Of a DNA stretch of 64,000 nucleotides, positions 32,855 through 44,352 are shown in pieces. Position 1 is the first letter of the stretch. Every line of letters begins with the position of its first letter. The position numbers and the translations under genes were made by a program. Source of the DNA: Cunninghamia lanceolata (Eukaryota; Streptophyta; Pinopsida; Cupressales; Cupressaceae); the NCBI GenBank assembly GCA_027924645.1, contig BSBN01000213.1, positions 32,490,501-32,554,500 of the forward strand. The letters are read 5' to 3'. A model generated the notes under the pieces. That model did not search any database. It was given only the letters and a program-made list of their open reading frames with translations, and was not told the origin of the DNA.

Positions 32855-32885
32855 GTTAGCCTATTCACCATTCCCGTAGGCTAAC
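32855..32885 (+). other. Conserved U3 hairpin, Element 3
   Basis: Arms GTTAGCCTA and TAGGCTAAC form a perfect 9-bp stem around a 13-nt loop ending TTCCCG. The 3' LTR copy at 39265-39295 has one arm change (GTCAGCCTA). It is the reference form for comparison with the other families. Confidence 0.8.
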
Positions 32886-33420
32886 TCTAGTGGTAAGGGG
32901 ATGATTTGTGGTTGAGCTAGGACATTGGAGGCTTGGAAACTAGAAAGTTGGCTAAAACTTTTATTTGTATTTTTGGCTAGCAATATTTTATAAAGCCAAA
33001 AATAATCATATTTTAGCCAAGGCAAAAATTAAGGGCTTGGAGAATTGAAAGTGGGAAAATAAATAAAAGGTAATTTTTATTATATTTTTATTTATTTAAT
33101 TTTCCCAATGAAAATCAGTGCCAAGGAAAAAAAGAAAGAAAAAAATAAAATATTATTAAAATATTATTTTATTGGCAAAATCGATGCTCAAGGAGAGAGA
33201 AGAAAAAAATAATAATAAAATATTATTTTTCCCAATAAAATCAGCGCCTAGGGAGAAAAGGTAAAAAATAATAAATGGTATTATTTTATTATTTTATGGT
33301 TGGCATCCAAGGTGGATGAGGAGAAAGTATTTAATAAAATATAAAATTAAAGATTTGATTTTGGAGGTGGACTTAAAAATTGTTTATATTTTGGATAATT
33401 GGATCGCCCAAATGGAAAAG

Positions 33421-33428
33421 TATAAAAG
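33421..33428 (+). promoter_or_regulatory. Putative TATA box of the Element 3 LTR
   Basis: TATAAAAG followed by AGGG, repeated at 39844-39851 in the 3' LTR. It defines the likely U3/R border about 610 bp into the LTR. Confidence 0.65.
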
Positions 33429-34481
33429 AGGGTCTTGGCATCATTTTTGACATCTTGATCATTTCGTAAACTTTGCATTTTGAGTGTTTGCTCGTGGCTG
33501 AAAGTAATTTTCAGTTGTTCAAGGTGGTGTTCCCTTGAATTATTGTGGTTTGAAGATGATCCCAATACACCATGAGAGGTGAATTCATATGGAGTTCATC
33601 ATTGGGCTTAACCAATGCATTTTGATGGTGCTATTGTTTCAATCAGCTAGGGTTTGAAGGAATTATTTACAGGTTCATTGAAGAATAAGGCAGATCAAGT
33701 TGTAATTTGATGATATTTTGCTCCTAGAGTCTCATTGCTTCACTTTGGCATCTTGGCACATCATTTTGGAGGCATATTGGAGTGTTTTCACATCATATAG
33801 CTTGCTAGAAATTCATATCAGACTTTATCAAGTTCATATTAGTCATATGTTTGAGGGTTTGATAAGCTCATTTGGAAGTAATAAGGGTTTCACTTCATTA
33901 TAGGGTCAAATCGCTTCAATTCCAGCCTATAGCGATCCAATTTGGAGGAGTTTTGGCACTTCATTTGATTAGGGTTTGTAATCACACTTTGCATCAGATG
34001 TAACAGGGTTTATATCAGTCATATCAGACCTCAGATTGGGCTGCTACAGTTGTTTTTCAGTCATATATTGCTGGGTATTTCATCAATACTTCATAGAGCT
34101 TCATCTTCCCTTCATATGGCTAGGGTTTGGACTCATATTTTGGTACTTTTGGATGTAACTGAAGGTTTGAAATCCAAATCAGACTTGACTTATTGTAATT
34201 TCCAGCCAACATCTTTTATAAACAGCCCTCAATTTCAATAGAGGAGATAGACTTTCAATTCTGGGTATGTTTATCTATGTTCATGTGTGTTATTTGATGA
34301 TATAATATCAATGTTTCATGTTCATTTCATGTATGCTTGCAACCTTTCAATCTTCATGACATTACAACCCATTATTGAAAACAAAAACTCAAAACCCTAA
34401 GTATATTTCAAGAAAAGTAAATCAGAAAATTTCAGACCAGCAAAGAAAAAATTCAAATTGGATAAGACAGGGATCTTACAG

Positions 34482-34493
34482 TGGTATCAGAGC
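34482..34493 (+). other. Primer binding site of Element 3
   Basis: TGGTATCAGAGC, complementary to the initiator tRNA-Met 3' end, one base after the 5' LTR. Confidence 0.93.
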
Positions 34494-34500
34494 TTAGATC

Positions 34501-35967
34501 TTGCCAGCCTATTGGGTTATGCAGCCACCGGAAGTTGGTCCACACAGGTATCATTACCATAGAAGAATAGGTCAGCAAGGAGAGAATCCAACTACAAGTA
34601 TACATACAAATATGGATAGAGGTAGAAGTGGGAGTCCAAGAAGAGATAACCAACCTAACTTTGATAATTTCTTACGGGCTTTTGGTGAACAACAACAACA
34701 AATATTTCAACAATTTCAGAACTGTATGATTACAGCCATGGCCAATTGAGGTTGGATCATTCACGATCAAGGAGGTCAAGGAGGGTGAGTAGTGGAAGGC
34801 ATAGCATTACAAGTAGAGAGGCTACACATACAGGTAGAACAGCCGCCACAGATTCAGATAGACCACTTCATCCTAATTTTGTGCCCATAAGAGAGGAACA
34901 ATCATCTAAAGAAGCGGAAGAAGTCACAAATCTCACCGATGATCTCATGGTTGCATATGATGAGTACCACATACTTCCAACCGATGTTAGGACAGCCCTT
35001 ACTTTGAATCAATTCATGAACCAAAGAAGGGAAAAGAAGAAGAGTCAAAAGAAGAGAAGACCCAAAAAGGAACACAAAGAATTCAAAGATGCATTGAGCA
35101 AAGTTCCTTTTCCTAACTTTGATGGCAGCGGTAAAATAAGTGCTAGGGCATGGATACATAAGCTTGATACTTTTCTTACACTCAAGCCAATGAGTGAAGA
35201 AAAGGCCATTCAATTTGCTACTATGCATTTAGAGGGCTCAGCCTATGATTGGTGGCATCATGGACTTGTTTCACAACGGCATAATATGATCACTTCATAT
35301 GATGAGTTTACACATAAGCTCATTACCAGGTTTGAGAGGAAGGATGTGGAAGTCTACTACAAGGAATTGGCTCAATTGAAATAGGTTGGTAGAGTGGACT
35401 CCTATGTCAATGAGTTCCAAAAGATTGCAGTCATGATTCCAGAAATGCCTGACAAGAGAGTTACAATGTTGTTTGTAGAGGGTTTGAATGATAGAATGAG
35501 AGAATTGGTGAAGGTACATAAACCTAAGACTTTGGATAATGCTATAGAGCTTGCACTTGACTTGGACACCTATCCTACATCATTTCAAAACCAAAAGAAA
35601 AGTTTCATAGGCTCAAGTTCTAATAAGAAAAAACCTAATCAGCCTAAGTTTACTCCTGCTTTGGACAATGAGAGGAATGAATTAAAAAGGAAGAAACTAT
35701 GCTTTTCTTGCAAGCAACCATGGGAACCAGGACATATGTGCCTTGGAAAAAACAAAGCACATCTTATAGAGGTGATTTTAGATGTTGAGAGTGAGTCTCA
35801 TGAGGATACAGATTCAGATAGTGATGCTGATCACATGGAGCAACAGCCTACATTGGAGCTTGAGGCTAAGGATACAAGTCCAATTACTATTGCATCTATT
35901 TCAGGAGTACCTAGGTATCATCCTTTTCGTGTGAGAGGAGTACTTAAGGGGACAACGAGTCACCTGT
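34501..35967 (+). pseudogene. Element 3 gag (broken)
   Basis: The first ORF (34501-34749) starts close to the primer site and ends in a Gln-rich segment. It is followed by 34746-35384, with the capsid-like block LEGSAYDWWHHGLVSQRH, and then by 35394-35975 after a single in-frame TAG. The zinc knuckle reads CFSCKQPWEPGHMC (C-X2-C-X7-H-X-C), about 35700-35740, followed by an Asp/Glu/Ser-rich linker. The intact protein would assemble the particle and bind RNA. One stop and one frame change are the main lesions. Confidence 0.9.
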
Positions 35968-38900
35968 TTGATTGATAGTGGAGCCACACATAATTTCATT
36001 GATGAGGGATTAGTTATGAGGCGTGGTTTATAGGCTGAGCACTTTGCAGGTTTCACAGTGACAATTGCAGATAGTTTTACCACAAGTTGTCAAAAGAAGG
36101 TATCTCAGCTTAGCATTCATATGGGTGATTATACATTGACTGATGATTTTTACATGGTTGGACTTGGTGAGATAGATATTGTTTTGGGAGTCCAGTGGCT
36201 ATAGTCTCTTGGCCGCTACATTTAGGACTTTCAAAAGATGGAGTTGGAGTTTATACATGATAGGAAGAAGATTGTGTTGAAAGCACTTTCAAATGGAGGA
36301 CCCAGGGTTGTATCAGCTAGGCACATGGAGACTTTGTTTCGTCATGATGATGTTGCATGGGTAGCCCAGGTTTTTGTATCTTCCAAATCTTCTTCTGAGG
36401 GCCCACAGTATCATGTAGATATCCAATCAGTATTGAATAAGCATAGTATGGTGTTTGGTGATATTCCTCCAAGTAGGCCACCAGATCGTGGATTTGAGCA
36501 TGTGATTGAGTTAGAGGAGGGCACCAAGCCCATCAATATTGTACCATATCGTCATCCTCGACACTTCAAGATAGAGATAGAGAACACTATTAAGGAGTTG
36601 ATTGATATGAGACACATTCGACCTTCATCTAGTCTATTTGCTTCTTCGGTTGTTTTAGTGAAGAAGGATGCGACTATGGGGATGTGTATTGACTATAGAA
36701 AACTAAACAAGAAGACAATCAAAAATAAGTACCCTATACTCAAGATCGATAAGCTACTTGATGAGCTACACGAGACAATGTATTTTTCTAAGATTGATCT
36801 CCGTTCAGGATATCATCAGATTCGTGTCCGTGAGGAGGATATACATAAGACAACATTCAGATGCCATTATGGACACTATGAGTTTTTTGTCATGCCCTTT
36901 GGTCTTACTAATGCACCTGCTACATTTCAATCTTGGATGAATCATGTGTTCAATAAGCAATTGCGTACGTTTCTATTGGTTTTCTTTGATGACATATTGA
37001 TATATAGTAAGACATGGGAGGAGCATCTTCGACATCTTGATGAGGTACTTGGTGTTATGGAGGCCCAATCATTGTATGCTAAGGCTTCCAAGTGTGAGTT
37101 CAGGATGAAGGAGATTCTTTATTTGGGGCATGTGATTAGTGCCAATGGAGTTAGAGTTCATGAGAAGAAGATCAAAGCTATTCAGGATTGGCCTACTCCA
37201 AGGAACATTTCTGAGTTGAGAGGTTTCTTGGGTTTATGCAATTATTATAGGAGGTTTGTTAGAGGCTTCTCACAGTTAGCAGTGCCACTTACAAATCTCA
37301 CTAAGAAGGGGGCATTCCTTTGGTTTGATGAGGCACAGATGGTTTTTGATCAACTTAAGGAGGTGATAAGTACCACTCCAGTTTTGGCACTACCATATTT
37401 TACACAGTCCTTTGTACTTGAGTGTGATGCATCAAGTGATGGTATTGGGGCTGTTTTGATGCAGAATAGGCATCCCATTGCATTTGAGAGCAGAAAATTG
37501 AGGGATGTCGAGCATCTATATTCCACCTATGACAAAGAGATGCTTGCCATTATGCATGTTTTGGCAAAGTTTCGTCAATACTTGGTAGGTGTGAAGTTTG
37601 TGGTTAGGACCGACCACAATAGCTTGAAATACTTCTTAGAGCAAAAGGATTTGAATGAGACAACAAAAATGGGCTTCTAAGATAAACGCATATGATTTTG
37701 ACATCCAGTTTGTGAAGGGTAAGAAGAACATTGAAGTGGATGCACTTTCTAGAAAACCTACTATTTGCTCTTTGAGTGAGATTTCAGCTCATTGGAAATC
37801 TCAACTTTTAGTTGAGTATTCCAAGAGTACATTTGCATGCGAGATCATGGATGGACTAATTCAAGATGATAGATATAAGGTTGTTGATGATATGATATAT
37901 TATAAGGACAAGGTATATTTGGTACCTGAATCAAAACTTAAGCAACAGATATTGAGAGCCATTCATGACACACCTCTAGCAGGGCATCCAGGGTTTTTCA
38001 AAACCTATAGATAGATTAAAGAAAGATTTCATGGCGAGGTCTCAAGGATGATGTGTTGCAACATGTTAGAGAGTATTTGACTTGTCAACAGAACAAGTTT
38101 GAGCATACTTTTCCCGCAGGTCTACTTCAACCATTGCCTATTCCTAAGAAGAAATGGGAAAGTATCTCCATGGATTTCATTACAGGTCTTCCGAAGGAAC
38201 AGGGCAGAGATTGCATATATGTGGTTGTTGATAGATTGACCAAATATGCACACTTCTATGCTATTTCATCAGATTATTCAACACTGCAGGTTGCAGTTGT
38301 TCTTTAGAGAGGTGTTTCATTTGGATTTCCTTCCAAAGACCATTGTCAATGATCAAGGCAACAGATTTCTCAGTGTGTTTTGGAAGGAGCTATTCTGATT
38401 AGCTGGTACTGAGTCGACACCAAGCACTAGTTATCACCCTCAGATGGATGGACAGACTAAGATAGTGAATAAGTGGGTTGAGGGTTATCCTCGCAATTGT
38501 GTTGCAAGGCAGCAACGGGCTTAGATTAGGTGGTTACATCTTGGTGAGTATTGTTACAATACTACCTATCATATGTCGATTGGCATGTCTCCATTCAGGG
38601 CTTTATATGGATATGATGCATTATCCTTCATGAATTTAGCATTTGATGACAGTAGAGCTCCTAGAGCCAAGGAATTGATGTAGGATACACAGGACATCCT
38701 TAAGACACTCAAGGATAATATTCAATAGGCACAAAATCAACAAAAGTTGTATGGTGATAGACAACATGTTGAGAAGACATTTGATGTTGGTGACTTGGTA
38801 TTTTTGCGCCTACAGCCTTATAGACAGAGTACTTTGAAGAAGAGTGGTGTAGAAGAACTCAAGCACAAGTTTTATGGCCCTTACAGTATTGTGAAGAGAG

Positions 38901-39205
38901 TTGGAGAGGTAGCATATGAGCTTGATTTGCCAGCAGGTAGCCGGATTCATAATGTATTTCATGTGTTATGCCTCAAAAAGGCATTGGGACAACATGTTTC
39001 TTCTCCAGATCTTCCACCTCTTTTGAAGAGGGTATGTTGATATTGGTGCCTGATAGTATCTTGGACATGAGGGAGCGCAAGTTGCGTAGCTGAGTGATTA
39101 GAGAGTATTTGGTGAGATGGAGAGACTTGCCATTGGAGGATGCTGCTTGGGAAGGAGAGCAAATTCTACAGCATCCTAATTTACGATTGCTTGAGGACAA
39201 GCAAT
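35940..39205 (+). pseudogene. Element 3 pol: PR-RT-RNase H-IN-chromodomain (broken)
   Basis: Protease has an intact LIDSGATHNF core after a frameshift near 35968. RT occupies about 36500-37200 inside a 480-codon open frame (36238-37680) with MCIDYR, and the catalytic block FFDD is intact. RNase H (about 37400-37650) has [14 protein letters not shown] and [10 protein letters not shown] frameshift at about 37655 leads to the integrase zinc finger (about 37950-38100), the core with MDFITGLP and SYHPQMDGQT (several stops, about 38160-38480), the GPF-like module LQPYRQSTLKKSG (about 38812) and a chromodomain with EYLVRWRDLPLEDAAWE (about 39100-39150). Most catalytic residues survive; the stops do not. 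Confidence 0.93.
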
Positions 39206-39207
39206 CC

Positions 39208-39221
39208 TGGAAAGGAAGGAT
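39208..39221 (+). other. Polypurine tract of Element 3
   Basis: TGGAAAGGAAGGAT directly before the 3' LTR. Confidence 0.8.
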
Positions 39222-40904
39222 TGTCATGTTCCCATTTCCGAAGTGATCACCTATGGAGGAGATGGTCAGCCTATTAATCATTCCCGTAGGCTAACTCTAG
39301 TGGTAACGGGATGATTTGTGGTTGAGCTAGGACATTGGAGGCTTGGAAACTAGAAAGTTGGCTCAACACTCTATTTTATTTGTATTTTTGGCTAGCAATA
39401 TTTTACAATATTTTATAAAGCCAAAAATAATGATATTTTAGCCAAGGCAAAAATCAAGGGCTTGGAGAATTGAAAGTGGGAAAATAAATAAAAGGTAATT
39501 TTTATTATATTTTTATTTATTTAATTTTCCCAATGAAAATTGATACCAAGGAAAAAAAGAACGAAAAAAATAAAATATTATTAAAATATTATTTTATTGG
39601 CAAAATCGACACTCAAGGAGAGAAGGAAAAAATAATAAAAAATATTATTTTTGCCAATAAAATCAACGCCTAGGAAGAAAAGGTAAAAAATAATAAAATA
39701 ATATTATTTATTATTTTATGGTTGGCATCCAAGGTGGATGAGGAGAAAGTATTTAATAAAATATCAAATTAAAGATTTGATTTTGGAGGTGGACTTGAAA
39801 ATTGTTTATATTTTGGCTAATTGAGTCACCCAAATGGAAAAAGTATAAAAGAGGGTCTTTGGCATCATTTTTGACATCTTGATCATTTCGTAAACTTTGC
39901 ATTTTGAGGAAGAAGCTCTCGGCTGAAAGTAATTTTCAGTTGTTCAAGGTGGTGTTCCCTTGAATTATTGTGGTTTGGAGATGATCCCAATCCACCATGA
40001 GAGGTGAATTCATATGGAGTTCATCATTGGGCTTAACTAGTGCATTTTGATAGTGTTATTGTTTCAATCAATTAGGGTTTGAAGGAATTATTTACAAGTT
40101 CATTGAAGAATAAGGCAGATCGGGTTGTAATTTGATGATATTTTGCTCCTAGAGTCTCATCGCTTCACTTTGACATCTTGGCGCATCATTTTGGAGGCAT
40201 ATTGGAGTGTTTTCACATCATACAACTTGCTGGAAATTCATATCAGACTTTATCAGGTTCATATCAGTCATATGTTTGAGGGTTTGATCAGCTAATTTGG
40301 AAGGAATAAGGGTTTCACTTCATTCTAGGGTCAAATCGCTTCAATTCCAGCCTATAGCGATCCAATTTGGGGAAGCTTTGGCACTTCATTTGATTAGGGT
40401 TTGTAATCACACTTTGCATCAGCTGTAACAGGGTTTATATCAGTCATATCAGACCTCAGATTGGGCTGCTACAGTTGCTTTTCAGTCATATTGCTGGGTA
40501 TTTCATCAATACTTCATAGGGCTTCATCTTCCATTCATACGGCTAGCGTTCGGACTCATATTTTGGTACTTTTGGATGTAATTGAAGGTCTGAAATCCAA
40601 ATCAGACTTGACTGATTGTAATTTCCAGCCAACATCTTTTGTAATCAGCCCTCAATTTCAATAAAGGAGATAGACTTTCAATTCCGGGTATGTTTATCTA
40701 TGTTCATGTGTGTTATTTGATGATATAATATCAATGTTTCATGTTCATTTCATGTATGGTTGCAACCTTTCAATCTTCATGATATTGCAAACCCGTTATT
40801 GAAAATAATAACTCAAAACCCTCAGTATATTTCAAGAAAAGTAAATCAGAAAATTTCAGAGCAGAAAAGAAAAAATTCAGATTGGATAAGACAGGGATCT
40901 TACA
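39222..40904 (+). repeat. 3' LTR of Element 3
   Basis: 1683 bp, partner of 32813-34480, followed by the CTTTT duplication. Confidence 0.95.
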
Positions 40905-40913
40905 CTTTTCCAA

Positions 40914-42317
40914 TGTAATATCTCCTTAGCCTAGACCAACTGGTGGAGCAGTTAGCCTATTCCAGGGTTCCCGTAGGCTAAACGAGGTGGTTAGGGAACC
41001 ACATTGGTCACTTTTTACTAGCACTTAATATTTATAGTAAGTCAGGCAGGAGGTCACCGGTGAGGTCCGATTGACATTTCCATTATTAACACTGCCGGTT
41101 GGGAGTACCTAGGACATTGCACTTGGGTTTTGAGTTGCCAAAGGAATTAATTGTCCAAGAATAAGTTAAATTAAATATCTATACTAGTAAAGTGCCTAAG
41201 TCACTTTATGTTATAAAGGTGACTTATAATATTGGTTGATATAAGTTGTTTTAAAAGACATGGTGCAATTGGGCACCCACTTCATGGGGACTTGAGGTGA
41301 CATTGAGTTATTAAAATATAAAATAATAAAAGTCCTCTTGGGCATTGGGAGTGAAGGGGTAAAAAGAAAAGAAGTGAAGGCATTTTGATTCATTCATTCA
41401 CTCTTGGAAAATACTTTGTCATGAGCTTGAAGCTTTGGCTTTGTGGCTGTAATAGGGTTTTGTAGAGACAAAAACCTCTGTGGAATCACTCTCTTCGTGT
41501 TTGAAAGACAACATCAGGAGGGTTCCTGGGAGTTTCATACAGAGGCTTCACATTGTGCTTAGATTTATGCATTTTTGAAGAGATTTCACCATGATAATAC
41601 TCAGTTTTGTATGAGTAGCTGATAAAGACTTTGTATTGCAAATCTGGGCTGTTTGGGGAGAGATTTGGGACTGTTTTCCTCTTCATACATAGGTTGTACC
41701 ATCTGCAAGGACAGGTCGTACCTTTGAGCAACTGATATTGGGTTTTGGGAAGCTATTACATGTTTTGAGGCAATTGGAATCAGTCACTGTTGCAGAACCA
41801 AACTGAGCATATCAAAGCAGTTTTGAGGAGGATTTTGGGGTAGATTACTTGCTGATATAAACCCCATCTTGGTGGTACAGCAGCAAGGAAGTCGTGGGTC
41901 TTCAAGGAGGTCAAACACCTCATTTCTCTGGCTTCTATCACATTCATCTTGGGCGCCTAGGGTTAAAGAATCCATAGCATCTCATTGTTTGATGGAGAAC
42001 ACTCCTTTGTTGGTGAATTTAAGGTGATTTCTGAAGTGTGTATTGTTGGTTCATGTACAGCAGAAATATCAAGTTGAAGAAAATGAAATGGGTATGTTAC
42101 AATAATTCATTTTGAGTGATTTTATGATATGGGTCTTCGATATTTTATGCATATCTATTATATATTTTTTGGGTTTATTGCATGCACCATATTTCATTGT
42201 TATATTGCAAAACAATCATATGCAAAAACACAAACCCTAAACACATTCAGGAGTGAAACCAAAACAAAAAACAAAAAAAATATTGGCACAAAACCCTACA
42301 GGACAGTGTATATTACA
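40914..42317 (+). repeat. 5' LTR of Element 4
   Basis: 1404 bp, starts TGTAATATCTCC and ends TATATTACA. Hairpin at 40951-40982. The conserved GTGGTTAGGGAACC follows shortly after it. Confidence 0.93.
40951..40982 (+). other. Conserved U3 hairpin, Element 4
   Basis: Arms GTTAGCCTA and TAGGCTAAA pair over eight positions around a 14-nt loop ending GGGTTCCCG. The 3' LTR copy is at 61380-61411 with the same eight pairs. Confidence 0.78.
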
Positions 42318-42318
42318 G

Positions 42319-42330
42319 TGGTATCAGAGC
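42319..42330 (+). other. Primer binding site of Element 4
   Basis: TGGTATCAGAGC, one base after the 5' LTR; initiator tRNA-Met type. Confidence 0.93.
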
Positions 42331-42390
42331 ACAGATAATCTTGTCATCTTGTGAGGTCAGATTGAAACATGCAAAGTGGCTATTGAGTGA

Positions 42391-43690
42391 TGCAGTTGGG
42401 TACACATCAATACTACCTCAGTTGAAACAAGTCACAACCAGATCTTGCAGTACCCCCACACATAGATCCTTTTGCAACTACTGATACAGTAGTGGTACCA
42501 GTGGAGGAAATGGTTGATAGAGATTGTGAAGAACCTAGCACCCGTGACATTTTGAATGACTTGGCCAGGGGACAACGCGAAATGCAACATAAAACATTAA
42601 CCATATGATGCAAATGATGGCCAATCATGTTTTCGGGAATCCTAGAAACAATAACAACAACAATAATGACAACAAACAGAACAACAATGGGGGCAACAAT
42701 GGTGACAGGAACAAGTACAGAGATGAGGAGGATAGGAGAAACGATGGAGAAGCATTAGTTAATAATAGAGGGGTCACTCGGCATACAGGTTATGACAGAC
42801 CTGGTATACCCACCTTTACCCCGCAAAACAATGCACCAAAACCTAAGCCTACATAGCTTAAGTTCCAAGATGTTATCATCAGAGATTTGCAGGCTTCTAA
42901 TGAGGAGTTCAGAGCTGAGATGTCATTCCATGAGCATTCAGACCCGAGGATGAAACATATACCCAAAGGGGGTGGTAGACAACAGAATTACAAGTTGCAG
43001 AACAAAGTAAACAAGCGGAATATTCCCTACTTTGATGGGTCAGGGAAGACCATAGCTAGAGCATTGGTATAGAAGTTAGATAGCTTCCTGCAGCTTAGTC
43101 CTATGTCTAAGGAGGAGGCCATTACATATGCTGCCCTGCATCTCGACGGCATTGCCCATGAGTGGTGGCACCATGGGAAGGTTACTCTTGGCCATGACCA
43201 GATCACATCCTATGCAGAGCTCACTGCACGACTGATAGACAAGTTCGACAAGGACCTTGAATTGCAGTTCAAGGAATTGACACAACTTAAGCAACGGGGT
43301 TCAATGGAGAGTTATATATCAAAGTTCCAAAAGCTATCGGTAATGGTGACAAATATTTCAGAACGCGGGTTATTGGTTCTCTTTATTGATGGACTCACAA
43401 ATCCCTTAAGAGGTTGGATTAAGGGGCCTCAACCCACCTCTACATGAGGCCATGAAGAAGGCTAGAGATATGGAGTCTTTGACATCTAGAAGCAAATTCC
43501 AATCTAAGGGACTTCCATACAAGAAAGACAAAGATAAGAAGCCTTTTCAGAGAGATACCAATCAGCCCAGAGAGAAGACAAATCAGTTGAACAATGAGTA
43601 GCTTAATGAGTACAGGAGGAAGAAGCTTTGCTCCTACTATAGGGAACCATGGGATCCTTCACATAGATGCCTTAATAAGACAAAGGCAAA
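42391..43690 (+). pseudogene. Element 4 gag (broken)
   Basis: The N-terminal part includes PSTRDILNDLARGQ, followed after a frame change by an Asn-rich tract (AAC/AAT codons, about 42640-42715). The capsid-like block LDGIAHEWWHHGKVTLGH lies in the open frame 43103-43447. The zinc knuckle near 43627 reads CSYYREPWDPSHRC, with Tyr in place of the second Cys, so metal binding is probably lost. Several stops are present. Confidence 0.87.
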
Positions 43691-44320
43691 ACAGATAGAG
43701 TATTTTTCTGCTGAAGAATCCAATTCAGAAAAATCAGATTAGCCATCAGATGGGGAAGACAACGATGATGAAAATTCATCCCAGAGTGGTAGTGATGGTG
43801 AAGGAGTGATGGCACAGCTTTCTAGCTTCCAGAAAGTTGGCTCCTTCAAAGTTAGAGGAGTCCTGGGTGGGTAACGCATCATCACCCTTATCGATACTAG
43901 TGCAACACATAACTTCATTGATGAGTGGTTGGTGGCCAAACGAGGGCTCAAAACAGAGGAGTTTGAAGGCTTCTAGGTAATGGTAGTAGATGGCTTCAAA
44001 CTTACATGCACCAGAAATATTTCTGGATTGAGCATACGGCTTGGGGAGTATGAGCTCAAAGATGACTTATATGTTGTGGGTATAGGTGACACAGATGTGG
44101 TGTTAGGCATGCACTGGGTGATGACCATTGGAGAGTTCACCATGAACTTGCGAAACATGGAGATGAAATTTGAATCAAATGGCAAGAAGTATATTCTTAG
44201 AGCATTATCAGATGGAGGGCCCCGAGTAGTCTCTCTTAAGAGAAAGGAGAGAATGTTGAGACAAGACCAGGTAGAGAAAGAACAGCTATCATCCAGACAT
44301 TCAGAGATTGTTGACCAAGC
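43691..44320 (+). pseudogene. Element 4 protease region (broken)
   Basis: After an acidic Asp/Glu/Ser linker and the segment VGSFKVRGVLGG comes the core LIDTSATHNFIDEWL, with Ser where the D-T/S-G triad needs Gly. The linker IGDTDVVLGMHWVMTIGEF and MEMKFESNGKKYILRAL follow in the open frame 43980-44324. Confidence 0.85.
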
Positions 44321-44352
44321 ATAGCAAGGTGTTTGCGAGTATACCACCATGA

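Larger units (their letters stand above)
32813..34480 (+). repeat. 5' LTR of Element 3
   Basis: 1668 bp, TGTCATGTCC to GGATCTTACA. Hairpin at 32855-32885; TATA box TATAAAAG at 33421-33428; R-U5 follows to the primer site. Confidence 0.95.
32813..40904 (+). mobile_element. Element 3: Ty3/Gypsy chromovirus, nearly full length
   Basis: LTRs 32813-34480 and 39222-40904, exact 5-bp duplication CTTTT (32808-32812, 40905-40909), primer site one base after the 5' LTR, purine tract directly before the 3' LTR. Gag, protease, RT, RNase H, integrase and chromodomain occur in order without large insertions. It is 8.1 kb, normal for the group. Several stops and two or more frameshifts inactivate it. The two LTRs differ at about seven of the first 145 bases. 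It is the best-preserved element of the window. Confidence 0.96.

Noticed and set aside
34482..34493. tRNA gene
   Set aside because: TGGTATCAGAGC here is the retrotransposon primer site; no cloverleaf surrounds it.
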